52,362 bases of DNA from NCBI GenBank assembly GCA_016937015.1, contig JAFGWT010000387.1:1-52362 (forward strand). The letters run 5' to 3'. This DNA is from Deltaproteobacteria bacterium (GTDB lineage Bacteria > Myxococcota_A > Polyangia > JAAYKL01). A program made the position numbers and the translations under genes. Positions 25,135 through 33,926 of the stretch are shown here, in pieces; position 1 is the first letter of the stretch, and each line of letters opens with the position of its first letter. Under the pieces are notes generated by a model. It made no database searches, had not been told where the DNA came from, and saw nothing but the letters and a program-made list of their open reading frames with translations.

Positions 25135-28092
25135 TCAGAACGACGCGTCTGTGTCTTCGTAGGTATTGGCCAGTTCCCAGTATGCTTCCGGGGTCATGCA
25201 GGTGAAATCGTTCATTGTGTATTCTGAACTTTCGAAATCCACCCGCAGGGCATTGGCGGGAAAGCGTTCGGTGGTGGACAGTAAACAGTAAGGTCGGGCG
25301 GCCCTGGCTGTCACAAGTGCTGCTGTTTCTTCGGGGGTCAGAGGTGTCAGTGTGCCATCTTTGTCAAACGCCATGCCGATGCGATCGGCAAATATCAGAT
25401 TCTGTTCAAACGCCCAGACGGCACCGGTGCAGGTAAAGGGTTCGCTGATTCGCGCTTCGTCTCTTTGGTTTATCTGGTCCGCTTTGGCCAGATGGAGCCT
25501 GCAGCGATTGCCCAGTTGCAGCACTTCCACGTAGTCATCGGCATCCGTGTATCGATACAGCGCGATGGGGGTGTAGTATTCGAGCAGCGGCTGTAATGTC
25601 CATTCACCGCTGTCGGGGACGATGGATTCAATCAGATTGTTACTGAATCCCATCATGCGATCGGAACCGGGTTCCGGGCGAACGCGCAAAAGCCGCTCGG
25701 GCGTTTCGAGGGCGCCGCCACTGACGATGTCCGTGCCATCCACATGGCTGATTCCCAGACGATTGGTCGCGATGCCCATGTCTGAATCATATCCGTAGTA
25801 TGGTAAAAACAATTCGCTGGAACGATAGTTAAAGTAAAAATCCTTTTCGCCGCTAATGGCGGTGTTGTCGATGTCGGTCCCCAAAATGAGGTATGACAGC
25901 TCCGTGGCGTCCGGATCACCAAACAGACCCAGTTTAAGTGCGCTGACATTCAAGCCTTCGAACTGGGATACGCGACCGATGGTGAAGATGCCCTGATTAA
26001 TTGCAAGGATGTGGGTATGGCCCCCTGGCAGTTCCTGCGTCTCAGCAATAAGCGTGGGGAATCCAGGATTGCTCAGATCTATCAGCTTCAGCTGGGAGGT
26101 ATCATCGGCCCGGCCATTCCATGAGAAGTCACTGAGGTAGATGGTATTGTCCGTGAACAGACTGGTCTGCAGGGTGTCGTTCACCACCTGAAGTGTGGAC
26201 GTGCGCACCAGGGAATTGTCCCCCATGGCGTACACCTGGAGAACACCTTCGGCTATCACGTACAGGAACCCGTTCTGGAAGTAGAGGGTCTGCACATCGC
26301 CACTGATTTGTAAATCGAACCGGGTCGTGGAGGTGGTCAGAGTATCCACTGAATCGGTCAGCGCCACCTGCGAGAGACCGTCAGTCTGAATTTCGGCGAC
26401 ATCACTTGCAAACTTGATAAAGCCATTTTCTGTATATTCGTAAATGGCCAGCCTCGTGTAATTTTCGTAGCGGTACTGGGGCACGGTGTACTGAACGGTC
26501 TCGTAGGCATCACAAATAAACCTGGTGCGGGTTTGCTGTTCGCAGATGCGGTCCACGGGGACCTGAATGGTTTCGTTGGACACACTGGCCACATGACGCA
26601 GACAATCCGACAGGGTGGTGCCACTGCAGGCTCGGTCGCCGCCCGTGTTATTGGGTGGCTCGTAATTGGGGTTGGGACGCTCCTCATAGACGGTATAGCA
26701 GTATGTGTAGGGCACCTCTATGGTATGCGACGCCGTGCAGCGGGAGTAGGAGCGGTTTTCAAATCCCTTGAGGTAGGTCTGGCGGACGCTTTCTGTAATA
26801 ACAAAATAGCGATCACTGGCCCATATGGCATTGCCAAAGTAACTGGCCTGGTGAATCAGGTCGCCAGCGGTATTGGTATCTTCGGTAACTTCGATCCAAT
26901 CCAGGTCGTCCATATCGCTGATTTGGGTTTCGGAGAGTTCCTCCACCAGCCTGTCGCCCCAGTTGAAGACGCGCAGGATGCGATGGTCGCTGCGGCTGTA
27001 GTACGGCACCACGGTTTCCTCGCCGTCAACAGTTGCCGTGCGCATTTCCTCCATTAGCATGTCGGTGTAGATGACGAGCCGATTATTGAATCGACGGGAA
27101 TCCAGCACCCGTGAGAGTCCGAGGTCAATGGCTTCAATAAAAGTGAGCGCGTCACTGCTGACATCGAAGTGCAGCAGGTAGGAATGGGTGGGTTCACCGG
27201 ATGCGGTGCTTTGCGCCATCACCACCAGCTTGCCGTTGTAATAGTAAAATTTGCTCGAAATTCCGGGGAGTTTGGCCGCACAAACGAAGCGGGGGGTATC
27301 CCCTGACAAATCCACCAGCATGACGCCGTGCTGATTCGATGCGAATACCGCGGCTTCTTCGTTAAGCCCCACAATGTCGGCCTCTGCGATTTCCACCGGC
27401 GCGCCGCCCCCGTCTCCCGACATGGCATCGTCAAGCCAGTTTCGAAGTATTTCCGGTAAACCGTTTTGGAATATGGGTTTGCTGTTGTCTTCAAGCATGG
27501 CGACCGCGTATCCCCAGCGAATCCCTCCCAGCTCTTCAACCACTGCACGATAGTCGGCGTTGTCGTTGAGACCGCAGCGCAACAGACTGCCGGGGTCATA
27601 TTCGGGTAACTGCACACTGAGCTGTTCCTGTGACAGCCAGACATTTGCGTCCGGCCAGCTGAGCGCAGCGCGCAACGCGACCGTTTCCTCTAACAGATAG
27701 GCTCGGGCCGGGTCTGTTTCTGTTCCAGTGTCGTTGGACGTATCCGAAACAGTGTCTTCATCCGTGTCAAAAGGCGTGTCGGACGGCGTGTCAATAACAA
27801 TGATGGTACCCGTATCCTGCGACGTATCGGAGACATTGTCCGAGTCGTTCAGGGTGTCCGCGGTATCTGGAGATAAGGTATCGTCACTCTGGTATGTGCC
27901 GGAGGCAGTATCCGCGGCCGTGTCGCTTTGATTCGCGCCGGTGTCGGAGGGTTGTGCGCTGTCTTCATCGGTGGACGTGTTCCCGTCGCCGCCGGTTTCG
28001 TTCACGCAGCCGGTGAGCGCAAACAGCAGAACGGAGAAAAAAGCGGCGCCCCATGTTGGCGGATACCAGTGGGTGTGTTGAATTAATTTCAT
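25135..28092 (-). CDS. Beta-propeller lipoprotein (secreted propeller family)
   Basis: The ATG at 28092 follows AGAGG and gives 985 residues with a lipoprotein signal ending FALTGC. A D/S/T linker (about 30-120) leads to a large domain. The block EIAEADIVGLNEEAAVFASN, then VMLVDLSGDTPRFVC and YYNGKLVVMAQ, matches the secreted beta-propeller family (PF09826 / COG4880) of repeated strand blades. A Cys-rich insertion lies near CRYSRC..YCYTVYEERPNPNY / CSGTTLSDCLRHV. Blades continue to about residue 900. The product is probably outer-membrane-anchored and surface-exposed; the ligand is unknown. It is divergent from the beta-helix gene at 28393, so they share a control region. Confidence 0.78.
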   Translation of the reverse strand: MKLIQHTHWYPPTWGAAFFSVLLFALTGCVNETGGDGNTSTDEDSAQPSDTGANQSDTAADTASGTYQSDDTLSPDTADTLNDSDNVSDTSQDTGTIIVIDTPSDTPFDTDEDTVSDTSNDTGTETDPARAYLLEETVALRAALSWPDANVWLSQEQLSVQLPEYDPGSLLRCGLNDNADYRAVVEELGGIRWGYAVAMLEDNSKPIFQNGLPEILRNWLDDAMSGDGGGAPVEIAEADIVGLNEEAAVFASNQHGVMLVDLSGDTPRFVCAAKLPGISSKFYYYNGKLVVMAQSTASGEPTHSYLLHFDVSSDALTFIEAIDLGLSRVLDSRRFNNRLVIYTDMLMEEMRTATVDGEETVVPYYSRSDHRILRVFNWGDRLVEELSETQISDMDDLDWIEVTEDTNTAGDLIHQASYFGNAIWASDRYFVITESVRQTYLKGFENRSYSRCTASHTIEVPYTYCYTVYEERPNPNYEPPNNTGGDRACSGTTLSDCLRHVASVSNETIQVPVDRICEQQTRTRFICDAYETVQYTVPQYRYENYTRLAIYEYTENGFIKFASDVAEIQTDGLSQVALTDSVDTLTTSTTRFDLQISGDVQTLYFQNGFLYVIAEGVLQVYAMGDNSLVRTSTLQVVNDTLQTSLFTDNTIYLSDFSWNGRADDTSQLKLIDLSNPGFPTLIAETQELPGGHTHILAINQGIFTIGRVSQFEGLNVSALKLGLFGDPDATELSYLILGTDIDNTAISGEKDFYFNYRSSELFLPYYGYDSDMGIATNRLGISHVDGTDIVSGGALETPERLLRVRPEPGSDRMMGFSNNLIESIVPDSGEWTLQPLLEYYTPIALYRYTDADDYVEVLQLGNRCRLHLAKADQINQRDEARISEPFTCTGAVWAFEQNLIFADRIGMAFDKDGTLTPLTPEETAALVTARAARPYCLLSTTERFPANALRVDFESSEYTMNDFTCMTPEAYWELANTYEDTDASF

Positions 28093-28392
28093 AAGCTGAC
28101 CTCTTTTAAAGTGATCCGGTGAATTGTCTCTGCAATGCCCCGGATGTTGTTTATTCAAGTGATGTGTTAATGCATACTAAATTGTATAAAGTCTCAAAAA
28201 GTTTACCACAACTAGTTGACACTAAGTAAATCGGTGGTGGATGGGTTCGCTTTTTAACCTGTTTTTGGGGCCCGCGGGCATTGTGGACAGCTGGGAATTA
28301 CCGTGAACGTGCAAAAATTGTTTCGTGTTGTAGGAGATTGAATATGATGGGATACTCGATGCTCCTCATGGTTTAGCAGCAGGGAGAAAACG
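28093..28392. other. Divergent promoter region between two lipoprotein genes
   Basis: This 300-base region lies between divergently read lipoprotein genes. It holds the minus-strand promoter candidate, a plus-strand TTGACA (28216-28221) without a good -10, and ribosome sites at both ends (AGAGG for the propeller gene, GGGAG for the beta-helix gene). Confidence 0.45.
28183..28211 (-). promoter_or_regulatory. Putative promoter of the beta-propeller gene
   Basis: On the minus strand TTGTGG (28206-28211) and TATACA (28183-28188) are 17 bases apart, about 90 bases before the start codon. The larger block TTGTGGTAA...GAGAC recurs in front of the GH8 gene, which strengthens the call. Confidence 0.4.
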
Positions 28393-30459
28393 ATGGCACA
28401 AAAAACGGTATTCATTTGGGCAGTGCTGGCACTTGGATGGGTGGTCACCGGATGTGGAGGCAGTGAGGCATCCGGCGGTGATTCAACCGAATCCGACTCC
28501 GGAACTGTGGACTCTGTTACAGGGGATTCCAATTCGGCAGATACCCTGCCAGCGGATTCCGGCATCGGTGATACGTCTTCTTCAAGCGTTGTCGATTCAG
28601 ATTCAGCGTCTGCGCCTGGAAGTGATTCAGATGTGAAAACCGATACTGGAGAGGAGGCAGAGACAGATACTGCACCCCGCGATACCGGTGGGCTGGATTC
28701 GGAAACCGCAGTGGATTCGGATACGGCACCCGATTCTGAAACAGCGGCTGATAGCGCCACCCAGTCGGATAACGGCACAGGCGCCGAAGTGGACACAGGG
28801 ACGGAACCAGTGGTCTCGGACTGCAATGATGGCATTGACAACGACGGGGATGGCTATGTGGACTGGCAGTACGACCTCGGATGTGTCGATGGCAACGATG
28901 ATGAAGTTTCCGGCACGCGGGCAAATGAACGGGGCTTTACCACGTTTGATGTGGGTGCAGACAGTCTCGTGATATACGTGAGTGCAAGCCAAGGGAAGGA
29001 TAGCAACGATGGATTGTCTCCGAATACACCGGTTCAGACGCTTGCACATGGGGCATCTCTGATGCGGGATGGGGCCAATGACTTTTTATTGCTCAGGCGC
29101 GGCGATACCTGGCGCGGCGAATCCCTGGGTCGGTTTTTCTCGGGACAGGACGCGGACCATCCGTTGGTGATTTCGTCTTACGGCGACAGCACCGACAGAC
29201 CTCGGGTGGAGATAAATACCAATTTTATTGACCACAACGGAAAGCCGCGCAGCTATGTCTCGGTTGTGGGACTCGAACTGGTGTCGTATCCAAAAATACC
29301 CAATGACCCGGAATACGATGGTGAGACTGGGGGCGGATTCAGATATGTGGGCTACGGCAGCGATTTGCTGATTGAAGACTGTCGTCTGGTTTACGGCGAA
29401 CTGGTGGTGCAGTCCTACGGGGAGGGACAGTTTTATGAAAACGTAACGGTGCGCCGCAATGTTATTGAGCGTAGCTACCATATCGATACCTGTGGTCAGA
29501 ACAACGCATTTCGGCCATCTGGCATGTATTCATCTCATGTACATGGATTGGTCATCGAGGAAAATGTGTTCGATCACAATGGCTGGAACGAGGAGAATGT
29601 GCCATCCGCCTGCGCCACCATGTACAATCACAACATGTATCTGAACGCTGACGATTTGGTGGTGCGCGGCAACATTATCGCCCGGGCGTCCAGTATGGGC
29701 ATCAAAATGCGATCGGACGAAACCGGTGATGCGGACACGCTGCTGTTTGAGAACAACCTGTTTGTGGATGGTGAAATCGGGTTGGGGATTGGCGGCAATA
29801 CGGAGGAACCGCATCGTTTTACCAATGTGGTTATTCGCGATAATGTGTTTAGTCAGGTAGGGTTGAGCATGCCCACTGACCGTGAGTTTGCGTGGCTGCT
29901 GGATGTGTCTGATGTGCGTGATGCGGAGATCGAAAACAATTACTTTTTGCACCAGCCCTGGTATGGAAACGCCTACGGCATTCAGCTTGGCGGCGGTTCC
30001 ACGTCGGGGATTAACGTGGCCGGCAATCTGTTTTACGATTTGATGTCCCGTTCGCTGAGGGTGCAGGTGCAGTCGGGGTGGGGAGCTATTACGGTGGACG
30101 GCAACACCTTTGTGGACGAGGCCCATGGCTCGTGCCTTATTGTTCACGATGGTGATTTTTCGGAAACAACCTATCAGAATAACAGCTACTTCAGTAGCGA
30201 ATCCGCAGACTGGTTCTGCGGCGATGTGACGGGAACACTGGCAGACTGGCAAGCGGGCAGCGGGGAGACCGGCGCCATGACATGGAATGGCGCGTTCACG
30301 GATCCAGACCGAACCGCCGCCACATATGCCGAATCGTTGGGTCTGGAATCCTCACTCGACGGGTTTCTTGCCGCCGCTGTTCAACAGTCCCGTTTGAACT
30401 GGAACGAGACCCTCACCGCAGATGCGGTCAATACTTATATCAAAGATGGGTTCCAGTAG
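28393..30459 (+). CDS. Lipoprotein with right-handed parallel beta-helix
   Basis: A 688-residue lipoprotein (signal ending VVTGC, GGGAG before the ATG). A D/S/T stalk runs to about residue 135, then CNDGIDNDGDGYVDW, a Ca2+-loop-like element found in many secreted proteins. The rest has repeated short beta strands with asparagine ladders (LLIEDCRLVYGE, VTVRRNVIERSYH, LVIEENVFDHNGW, VVRGNIIARASS, LLFENNLFVDGE, VVIRDNVFSQVG, AEIENNYF, INVAGNLFYD). This is the right-handed parallel beta-helix pattern of pectate-lyase-like proteins. RRGDTWRGESL near the start matches secreted polysaccharide-lyase-like proteins. A polysaccharide substrate is likely, but the catalytic residues are not identified. 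Confidence 0.78.
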   Translation: MAQKTVFIWAVLALGWVVTGCGGSEASGGDSTESDSGTVDSVTGDSNSADTLPADSGIGDTSSSSVVDSDSASAPGSDSDVKTDTGEEAETDTAPRDTGGLDSETAVDSDTAPDSETAADSATQSDNGTGAEVDTGTEPVVSDCNDGIDNDGDGYVDWQYDLGCVDGNDDEVSGTRANERGFTTFDVGADSLVIYVSASQGKDSNDGLSPNTPVQTLAHGASLMRDGANDFLLLRRGDTWRGESLGRFFSGQDADHPLVISSYGDSTDRPRVEINTNFIDHNGKPRSYVSVVGLELVSYPKIPNDPEYDGETGGGFRYVGYGSDLLIEDCRLVYGELVVQSYGEGQFYENVTVRRNVIERSYHIDTCGQNNAFRPSGMYSSHVHGLVIEENVFDHNGWNEENVPSACATMYNHNMYLNADDLVVRGNIIARASSMGIKMRSDETGDADTLLFENNLFVDGEIGLGIGGNTEEPHRFTNVVIRDNVFSQVGLSMPTDREFAWLLDVSDVRDAEIENNYFLHQPWYGNAYGIQLGGGSTSGINVAGNLFYDLMSRSLRVQVQSGWGAITVDGNTFVDEAHGSCLIVHDGDFSETTYQNNSYFSSESADWFCGDVTGTLADWQAGSGETGAMTWNGAFTDPDRTAATYAESLGLESSLDGFLAAAVQQSRLNWNETLTADAVNTYIKDGFQ

Positions 30460-30541
30460 ATAATGCTGAGAACGCCTTGTTCTGGCTGGCACGTTTTCCC
30501 CTAAAAATAAGGCGTCCGTGACTCATGCGTGTTCGCTGCCT

Positions 30542-31792
30542 TTAAAAATGACTGCTCCGCTGCATTAGCCAGCCATTCGCGTTTTCACCAGTGGACTTGA
30601 GAATCCAGTTTCCTTTTTTCAGGTCTTCCGGCGTGGGATTTTGGATGATGTTTCCATTCTCATCCTTAAAAACGACTTTCTCGCGATCTTCGCCGTTTAT
30701 GACGCTGGGTGCCCGGGTGACCTGATCAAAATAGATCCTGATGTCAACATAACTCTGGGCGCCGGTGCCTGATTGGGTGCCTGATTGGTCGAAATCCAGG
30801 GTGGGTCTCATTGTCACCGTCGGGATCGAATTGGCGGATGCGGCCACCACGTCCAGCGGCGGGACAATGACCTGAGGCGCGTTGTTCGGAGGAGCGGATG
30901 TGCTGTTTATGGCCGTTGATGCGGTGGGAGGGGAACTCAAATTTTCAGACGGTTTGGGTGACACCGTCTTTTTCGTTTTGAGAATATTGAGATGACAGGC
31001 CCGGGGCAGGTAGTTGGCGTGCTCACCGTTTACCTGGATCACCAGATGGGTATAACGCGACCGTTGGCTGCCGAGTATGTTTTTCACCGGCAGAGGCTTC
31101 ATGGCACCCCGGTAAAGAATATTCCAGATCCCTCCCGCAGTGCGGCCATGCACCGTTAAATGGGAAAAGTTTCCGCTGGTTACCTGAAAATTGAGCGTAT
31201 CGGCATCGTCCAAATCCTGCAGAGCCAGAGAGGCATAGGTGCCGCCTGCGGATCTGGACCCATTACCGGTGTTGGTCGCCACGCCAACTATCAAATCTGA
31301 ACCGTTGGTCGGAGAATCTGTGGGTTCCTTTTGCACCTTTTCCGTTGGTGAATCAAGATTTGGATTTGCGGGTGCCGGCGATTGTTTAAAAATATCAAGT
31401 GTGCAGGGGCGCCGTTGATAGTTTGCGTATTCGCCGTTAACCTGAATAATCAGATGGGTGAAACGCGCGCGTTGGTTTCTGAATATATTTCCCAATGGCA
31501 GCGGACGGACAGGACCTCTGTAAAGGATATTCCAGCTGCCGTTGGTGGCGAGACCATGGACCGTCAAATATAGAAAGCTGCCACTGGTTACTTTAAAATT
31601 GAGAGTGTCGCTGTTCTGGAGATTCGAAATGGGAAGTTTGGCGTAGGTGCCGCCGCTGGTTCTGGAACCGCGGCCGGTATTTGTTGCGGTGCCAATCACC
31701 ATATCGTTTTGGAGCGTGGCATTCTGCTGGGCCAGTACAGGCACGGTGAGCAATAGCAGCAACGAAATGAATCCATGTGCGAATTTGTGCAT
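30542..31792 (-). CDS. Exported protein with tandem duplicated unknown domain
   Basis: The ATG at 31792 (AAAGGG upstream) gives 416 residues with a signal peptide (MHKFAHGFISLLLLLTVPVLA). Two copies of a domain of about 110 residues follow. Copy 1 has MVIGTATNTGRGSRTSGGTY, DTLNFKVTSGSF, SWNILYRGPVRPLP and RFTHLIIQVNGEYANY. Copy 2 has LIVGVATNTGNGSRSAGGTY, DTLNFQVTSGNF, IWNILYRGAMKPLP and RYTHLVIQVNGEHANY. A Ser/Pro/Asn linker and an unrelated C-terminal domain (YVDIRIYFDQVTRAP..KKGNWILKS) follow. I recognise no family. Strand-rich repeats and the position directly beside a GH8 cellulase suggest a sugar-binding role; that is inference. Confidence 0.75.
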   Translation of the reverse strand: MHKFAHGFISLLLLLTVPVLAQQNATLQNDMVIGTATNTGRGSRTSGGTYAKLPISNLQNSDTLNFKVTSGSFLYLTVHGLATNGSWNILYRGPVRPLPLGNIFRNQRARFTHLIIQVNGEYANYQRRPCTLDIFKQSPAPANPNLDSPTEKVQKEPTDSPTNGSDLIVGVATNTGNGSRSAGGTYASLALQDLDDADTLNFQVTSGNFSHLTVHGRTAGGIWNILYRGAMKPLPVKNILGSQRSRYTHLVIQVNGEHANYLPRACHLNILKTKKTVSPKPSENLSSPPTASTAINSTSAPPNNAPQVIVPPLDVVAASANSIPTVTMRPTLDFDQSGTQSGTGAQSYVDIRIYFDQVTRAPSVINGEDREKVVFKDENGNIIQNPTPEDLKKGNWILKSTGENANGWLMQRSSHF

Positions 31793-32134
31793 GGGATACC
31801 CTTTCTGTTTTTGTGACCAGTACAATTTCGCCTCGAAAAAAGTACTGCGTGTGATTTGGGTAACGACTTGTCAGGAGAAAAGTTTATGTGCCTGTCAGAG
31901 TAGTATGCCATTGGCGCTCAAAGGGGTGACCACGTGGTTTACATTTACCCGTGGCATCGCGGGTTCGTGCATCGTGCGGCAGATGATGCCGCGTCCGTTG
32001 AATTACTGGATTCACCCCGGTCCGGTTGGTGTCTCACACGGCAGATTCGGATTCCTTAATCAACTGTAATCAACTGTCTGGACGATGTCGGAACGCCTGT
32101 CATCGGTCTGCGCGACGAGAGTTGCCATGCTCCG
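31793..32134. other. Intergenic region beside the GH8 gene
   Basis: Between the GH8 stop and the start of the duplicated-domain gene. It holds the AAAGGG ribosome site of that gene and a tandem 10-base repeat (AATCAACTGT twice, 32058-32077). Open frames here have poor protein composition; no gene is called. Confidence 0.35.
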
Positions 32135-33628
32135 TTATTTTGCAACACATCCCGGGACAAAGCGTTTGGCGGCGGCAGTGAAGTAGAGCGCATTTAATAT
32201 TTCGTTAAAATAGCCATCATTGCCAACCGTTTTTAAATCGTCAAAAAAGGTGTCCGCAGTGGATTGATCTTTGGCCATTCCAGTCATTGCGAATGCACCG
32301 GCGAACGTGGTCACTGCCGGTGTATTGCCGCATTGGGAGCCATCGAGGCTGTATCCCTGACAGGTCTGGGCAACGCCACCTTTCCCAATCACAAACTCGG
32401 CGATGGTGTTGGCCACTCTCTTTGCAACATCGCTGCCATGCCACATATAGTCCACAGTGACCCGCCACGGCATCCGCGATGCGTCCCATCCGTGCCAGTC
32501 GCCCCAGCCTTTGGCGTCGCACTTGAGCGAGAGGGGATCCATCCAGTCAGAGACCAAACCGGTGGTGTCATTATTGTTTTCGTCCAGATAAAAATAACTG
32601 TCTTCGGCCGCCTGGTTCCAGAACGCTGTATCACCCATGAACGTGCCGAAGGTTCGATAATATCCCGGCGCCTGATATGATGCGTTGCCGCAGCAGTCCC
32701 CGCCCCATTCATCTCCGGCACAGAGGAAGATGCGATCGCCGTCCATCTTCATGACATGGTCGCGAATGTTGGTGATGAGCGCGCGTGCATCATCCGCGTA
32801 TCCTTTGTCGGGCCACACGCAGTGCGCCATTATCAGTGCCATGGCGGCGTCCAGGTCCGCATCGGCAGCGGCACCTTTTCCGATGACGTTATCGCAGTCC
32901 ACCTGCCAGTTCATCAGCCCATTGGCATTTGTGAATTTTTGATAAAATCGCCATAATCCGTCAAACGTGCTTTGGTCTTCCCACGATGCGGCCAGTAACA
33001 TGCCATACCCAATGCCTTCCGAAACCGTTTGGGATGCGTTGTCCCATTTGACCCGTTTGGTGCCATCGGGACACTCCGCCACCCACTCTCCCATCCAGTC
33101 ATTGTATACTTGCTGTGCGTAGCTCTCATCCACAGTGGCGGGAAAATAGCCAAGCAGGTCCGCATCGCTGTCCGAGTCCGAATCGGTGTCCGAGTCAGTG
33201 TCTGAATCTGAGTCCGAGTCGGTGTCAGTGTCAGTGTCAGCGTCAGTGTCTGAGTCTGAATCCGAGTCAGCGTCGGAATCTGCGTCTGAGTCAGTGTCCG
33301 AATCAGTGTCAGTGTCAGTGTCAGTGTCTGAGTCTGAGTCTGAGTCTGAATCTGAATCTGAATCTGAATCCGAGTCAGCGTCGGAATCTGCGTCTGAGTC
33401 AGTGTCCGAATCTGAGTCAGTGTCTGAATCCGAATCTGAGTCAGTGTCTGAATCCGAATCGGTGTCAGTGTCAGAATCGGTGTCGCTATCGGAATCTGAG
33501 TCCGAGTTCGAATCTGAATTGACACTTGAATCGGTTTCCGACGGTGACATTCCGTCCTTGTTGCATCCGGACGCTGAAAATATCGCTATTGATAAAGCAG
33601 ATAATAACAAGGGTCGGGCAAAGTACAT
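32135..33628 (-). CDS. GH8 endoglucanase-like lipoprotein with Asp/Ser stalk
   Basis: The ATG at 33628, five bases after GGAGG, gives 497 residues. The signal is [22 protein letters not shown]. Residues about 35-160 are an Asp/Ser/Thr stalk. A glycoside hydrolase family 8 domain (about 165-490) follows: YNDWMGEWV, the acid [12 protein letters not shown] (Glu204), MNWQVDCDN, and [18 protein letters not shown]. The last matches the GH8 signature except for Ala in two usual positions (S/T and I/M). [14 protein letters not shown]-type residues ([13 protein letters not shown]) follow. GH8 enzymes cut beta-1,4-glucans such as cellulose, chitosan or xylan; the substrate here is not determined. It is divergent from the PPC lipoprotein gene. 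Confidence 0.88.
   Translation of the reverse strand: MYFARPLLLSALSIAIFSASGCNKDGMSPSETDSSVNSDSNSDSDSDSDTDSDTDTDSDSDTDSDSDSDTDSDSDTDSDADSDADSDSDSDSDSDSDSDSDTDTDTDTDSDTDSDADSDADSDSDSDTDADTDTDTDSDSDSDTDSDTDSDSDSDADLLGYFPATVDESYAQQVYNDWMGEWVAECPDGTKRVKWDNASQTVSEGIGYGMLLAASWEDQSTFDGLWRFYQKFTNANGLMNWQVDCDNVIGKGAAADADLDAAMALIMAHCVWPDKGYADDARALITNIRDHVMKMDGDRIFLCAGDEWGGDCCGNASYQAPGYYRTFGTFMGDTAFWNQAAEDSYFYLDENNNDTTGLVSDWMDPLSLKCDAKGWGDWHGWDASRMPWRVTVDYMWHGSDVAKRVANTIAEFVIGKGGVAQTCQGYSLDGSQCGNTPAVTTFAGAFAMTGMAKDQSTADTFFDDLKTVGNDGYFNEILNALYFTAAAKRFVPGCVAK
33160..33535 (-). repeat. Low-complexity repeat encoding the GH8 stalk
   Basis: About 375 bases of imperfect 6-base units (GAC/GAT with TCA/TCG/TCT/TCC/ACT/ACC) encode alternating Asp with Ser or Thr. 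Both strands and several frames stay open through it, which creates false reading frames (Ser/Glu/Val-rich on the plus strand, Arg/Thr/Gln/Leu-rich on the minus strand). Confidence 0.85.
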
Positions 33629-33656
33629 TTTATCCTCCATATATCTTCCCCCGGTT

Positions 33657-33685
33657 AATAATGTCTCTTTAGAACCTTACCACAA
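33657..33685 (-). promoter_or_regulatory. Putative promoter of the GH8 gene (TTGTGGTAA...GAGAC type)
   Basis: On the minus strand TTGTGGTAA (33677-33685) is followed nine bases later by GAGAC (33663-33667) and then an AT-rich ATTATTA. The same two blocks occur before the beta-propeller gene. The -10-like part is within about 30 bases of the start codon. Confidence 0.35.
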
Positions 33686-33708
33686 ACGTCTCCGGTTTGG
33701 GAGACGTT
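33685..33708. promoter_or_regulatory. Inverted repeat in the GH8/PPC divergent promoter
   Basis: AACGTCTCC and GGAGACGTT form a 9-bp perfect inverted repeat around a 6-base spacer. On the minus strand it directly abuts the TTGTGGTAA element (33677-33685) that lies about 50 bases before the GH8 start. That is a good position for an activator or repressor site. Confidence 0.5.
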
Positions 33709-33926
33709 GCGATTTGAATGAACTTTATCATTTCGTCATGCAATTAATCCTAAAAATGATGTGTTTTACTGCTGTGTGAAAGTGCCCGTTTGTGATAGGC
33801 TCGGGCCCATTATATCAGGTTGCAATTTTTTATTGCGGATGCGGGATGGTTATTTAACCACACGATCATTTTGGTGGGTTGTGTGGTTTTTGGGAAAAAT
33901 CTGGAAAAAAATACAGGGGAAACAGA

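Noticed and set aside
30472-30515. ACGCCTT...AAGGCGT inverted repeat after the beta-helix gene.
   Set aside because: The loop is about 30 bases and no T run follows; too weak for a terminator.
31647-32069. Plus-strand frame antisense to the duplicated-domain gene and into the gap.
   Set aside because: Mostly antisense to a well-supported gene; no domain.
32914-33525. Minus-strand frame rich in Arg/Thr/Gln over the same stalk.
   Set aside because: A frameshifted reading of the repeat with no domain.
33186-33779. Plus-strand frame rich in Ser/Glu/Val over the GH8 stalk.
   Set aside because: It is the mirror of the D/S/T repeat; the GH8 protein on the minus strand explains the region.
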